A stretch of 6,945 nt of DNA from Bdellovibrionaceae bacterium UBA3535 (GTDB taxonomy: Bacteria; Bdellovibrionota; Bdellovibrionia; Bdellovibrionales; UBA840). Every line of letters begins with the position of its first letter. Within the stretch, counting starts at the first letter, position 1. Made by a program: the position numbers and the translations under genes. Location of the stretch: the NCBI GenBank assembly GCA_002376845.1, contig DFOS01000017.1:45298-52242 (forward strand), given 5' to 3'. This document shows positions 6,044 to 6,945 of this stretch, piece after piece. Under the pieces are notes generated by a model, which had not been told where the DNA came from, did no database searches, and worked only from the letters and a program-made list of their open reading frames with translations.

Positions 6044-6762
6044 CGAAACGACCTCATAATTTGTAACATCCATAGAATTGCCAACAACATGAACGGCAAT
6101 GCCATGAACAAGTAACGAAAAAACAAATTCTTATCCACAAAGTGGTATTGTAAAATGGCTATAACAAAAAACATGCCAAGCATTAAAAGACATTGAAAGC
6201 GTGCCTGAAAGCTGATTTGTCCGGACTTATGTCGAAAAATGGATTTTTGTTTTTCTTCCATCCAAAGTGTTTGCAGGTAGTCCGAAACACAATGAGGTTT
6301 ATCATGAATATAGCTTAATTGGCGCAAAACATGCTGTTGAAACACCGAAAGCTGACGCTTTTGTGGGGAAAACAACACAAATTCATCATATATGAATGCG
6401 TTTTGTTGCATAAACGCATCACTTTCTAGACGTAATTGCTTAATTGAAAAAGAAAAGCTTTGTTGATTTTGTATTTTTAAATTTAATTTTTCCAAAAAAT
6501 GCAGATAATCCTCTCTATTTTGGTTATTTCGAAGGTAATTTTTAACTTTTGGCACGAATAATCGTTGAAAGAGCATGAAAATGATAAAAACAATTAGGCA
6601 TAAAAGACTTTTAAAAGAATCAAACGAGTAGATTATTGCGATTATCAACGCAAAAACGCATGAAATTGTGTCTTTCATACAACATTTAAGCAAAATCCGA
6701 TATGTAACCACAAAAACGGATATGTTTTTTATAAAAGTAGAAATAAACGTAAGTAGCATCAT
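6031..6762 (-). CDS. TadB-like inner-membrane platform protein (type II secretion F domain)
   Basis: A 243-residue integral membrane protein with TadB-like architecture. Hydrophobic N-terminal segments (about 3-20, 33-48, 52-69) are followed by a cytoplasmic T2SSF domain (about 85-185), which includes GQISFQARFQ (181-190), then two C-terminal membrane helices (about 190-207 and 214-236). In Tad systems TadB pairs with TadC at the inner membrane beneath the pilus and is driven by the TadA/CpaF ATPase. Here the partner overlaps immediately downstream, but no ATPase gene precedes it, because the next gene to the right diverges. The start is uncertain: ATG at 6762 or 6759 is preferred, while TTG at 6780 extends the frame by six residues. 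None has a strong ribosome binding site. I found no convincing promoter upstream. The sequence is unusually AT-rich and phenylalanine-rich and weakly conserved, so homology is moderate rather than certain. Confidence 0.72.
   Translation of the reverse strand: MMLLTFISTFIKNISVFVVTYRILLKCCMKDTISCVFALIIAIIYSFDSFKSLLCLIVFIIFMLFQRLFVPKVKNYLRNNQNREDYLHFLEKLNLKIQNQQSFSFSIKQLRLESDAFMQQNAFIYDEFVLFSPQKRQLSVFQQHVLRQLSYIHDKPHCVSDYLQTLWMEEKQKSIFRHKSGQISFQARFQCLLMLGMFFVIAILQYHFVDKNLFFRYLFMALPFMLLAILWMLQIMRSFRWKV
6052..6055 (-). promoter_or_regulatory. Ribosome binding site that decides the start of the TadC-like gene
   Basis: GAGG on the minus strand, within the last codons of the TadB-like gene, is eight bases before ATG at 6043. 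The alternative ATG at 6073 has no comparable site. Confidence 0.55.
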
Positions 6763-6763
6763 G

Positions 6764-6776
6764 AAGTGATTCACTT
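6764..6776. repeat. Short palindrome at the tadB-like start
   Basis: AAGTGATTCACTT is a perfect 6-1-6 inverted repeat ending two bases before ATG at 6762. It could be a regulator site or a small hairpin occluding translation initiation. At this length it may also be chance. Confidence 0.3.
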
Positions 6777-6807
6777 GCAAAAAAAGTGCTAAAGTAAAAT
6801 CTTTTTA

Positions 6808-6835
6808 TTGACGATCCTATAATCAGAATGACAAT
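6808..6835 (+). promoter_or_regulatory. Putative promoter for the lysine-rich repeat gene
   Basis: On the plus strand TTGACG (6808-6813) is followed after 16 bases by GACAAT (6830-6835). A perfect TATAAT also lies at 6818-6823 but lacks a matching -35 box 16-18 bases upstream. Either reading gives an untranslated leader of roughly 50-70 bases before the ATG at 6895. Confidence 0.4.
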
Positions 6836-6894
6836 CTTTAAGTAAAGGCATCATAGGGATGTTTATTAACTTATCTCATCCATGGAGGAGAGTT

Positions 6895-6945
6895 ATGGCA
6901 AAGAAAAAAGCAACAAGAAAGAAAGCTACTCGCAAGAAAGCTACT
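6895..6945 (+). CDS. Lysine-rich KKATR-repeat, histone H1-like protein (N-terminus only)
   Basis: The first 17 codons of a gene that runs off the right edge. They encode MAKKKATRKKATRKKAT: two full KKATR units and part of a third, built on 15-base imperfect DNA repeats (6904-6918, 6919-6933, 6934 onward). Such alanine- and lysine-rich tracts occur in bacterial histone H1-like, nucleoid-binding proteins and in tails of some DNA-binding proteins, so chromosome binding or compaction is the likely role. The start is very well supported: GGAGGAG (6884-6890) stands four bases before the ATG, suggesting strong expression. It is divergent from the Tad-like genes, across a gap of about 130 bases. The total length and any folded domain cannot be seen. 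Confidence 0.8.
   Translation, partial: MAKKKATRKKATRKKAT

Noticed and set aside
6818..6823. Perfect TATAAT as the sole promoter element of the lysine-rich gene
   Set aside because: No acceptable -35 box lies 16-18 bases upstream, so it is recorded only as an alternative within the promoter entry.

Overview
This window is compact, AT-rich bacterial DNA. Eight complete protein genes all lie on the minus strand. A tRNA-Phe is cut by the left edge and a divergent lysine-rich gene is cut by the right edge. The organism looks like a Gram-negative bacterium, most likely from the Bdellovibrio/deltaproteobacterial side. This rests on a solitary HUH transposase of the type I recall from those genomes, Tad-type secretion components, a small predicted secreted protein and a KKATR-repeat histone-like protein. 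The placement is inference; no rRNA or other phylogenetic marker is in the window.

Right to left, in the direction of minus-strand transcription: a TadB-like inner-membrane protein (about 6762-6031) overlaps an unusually short TadC-like protein (6043-5621). That gene overlaps, by ATGA, a small predicted secreted four-cysteine protein (5624-5271). A divergent membrane-anchored protein kinase with a C-terminal extracytoplasmic domain follows (5248-4241), then undecaprenyl-diphosphatase UppP/BacA (4209-3394). After an 89-base gap comes a tight metabolic cluster: cystathionine beta-synthase (3304-2324), a cystathionine gamma-lyase/synthase-family enzyme (2320-1169) and cytidine deaminase (1172-756). 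The HUH transposase (674-150) and tRNA-Phe (41 to the edge) end the run. On the plus strand, a lysine-rich repeat protein starts at 6895 behind a strong ribosome binding site.

The two sulfur genes together form a reverse transsulfuration module: homocysteine plus serine gives cystathionine, which gives cysteine. The tadB-tadC-secreted protein-kinase-uppP stretch is the least ordinary part. Its spacing (two overlaps, then gaps of 22 and 31 bases) suggests one transcription unit combining an F-type secretion platform, a sensor-like kinase and a cell-wall lipid-carrier recycling enzyme, with no Tad ATPase or pilin gene in view.

No stretch longer than 300 bases lacks a gene. The four gaps (42-149, 675-755, 3305-3393, 6781-6894) hold putative promoters, a terminator-like hairpin and inverted repeats. 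No CRISPR array, insertion-sequence ends or origin were seen.
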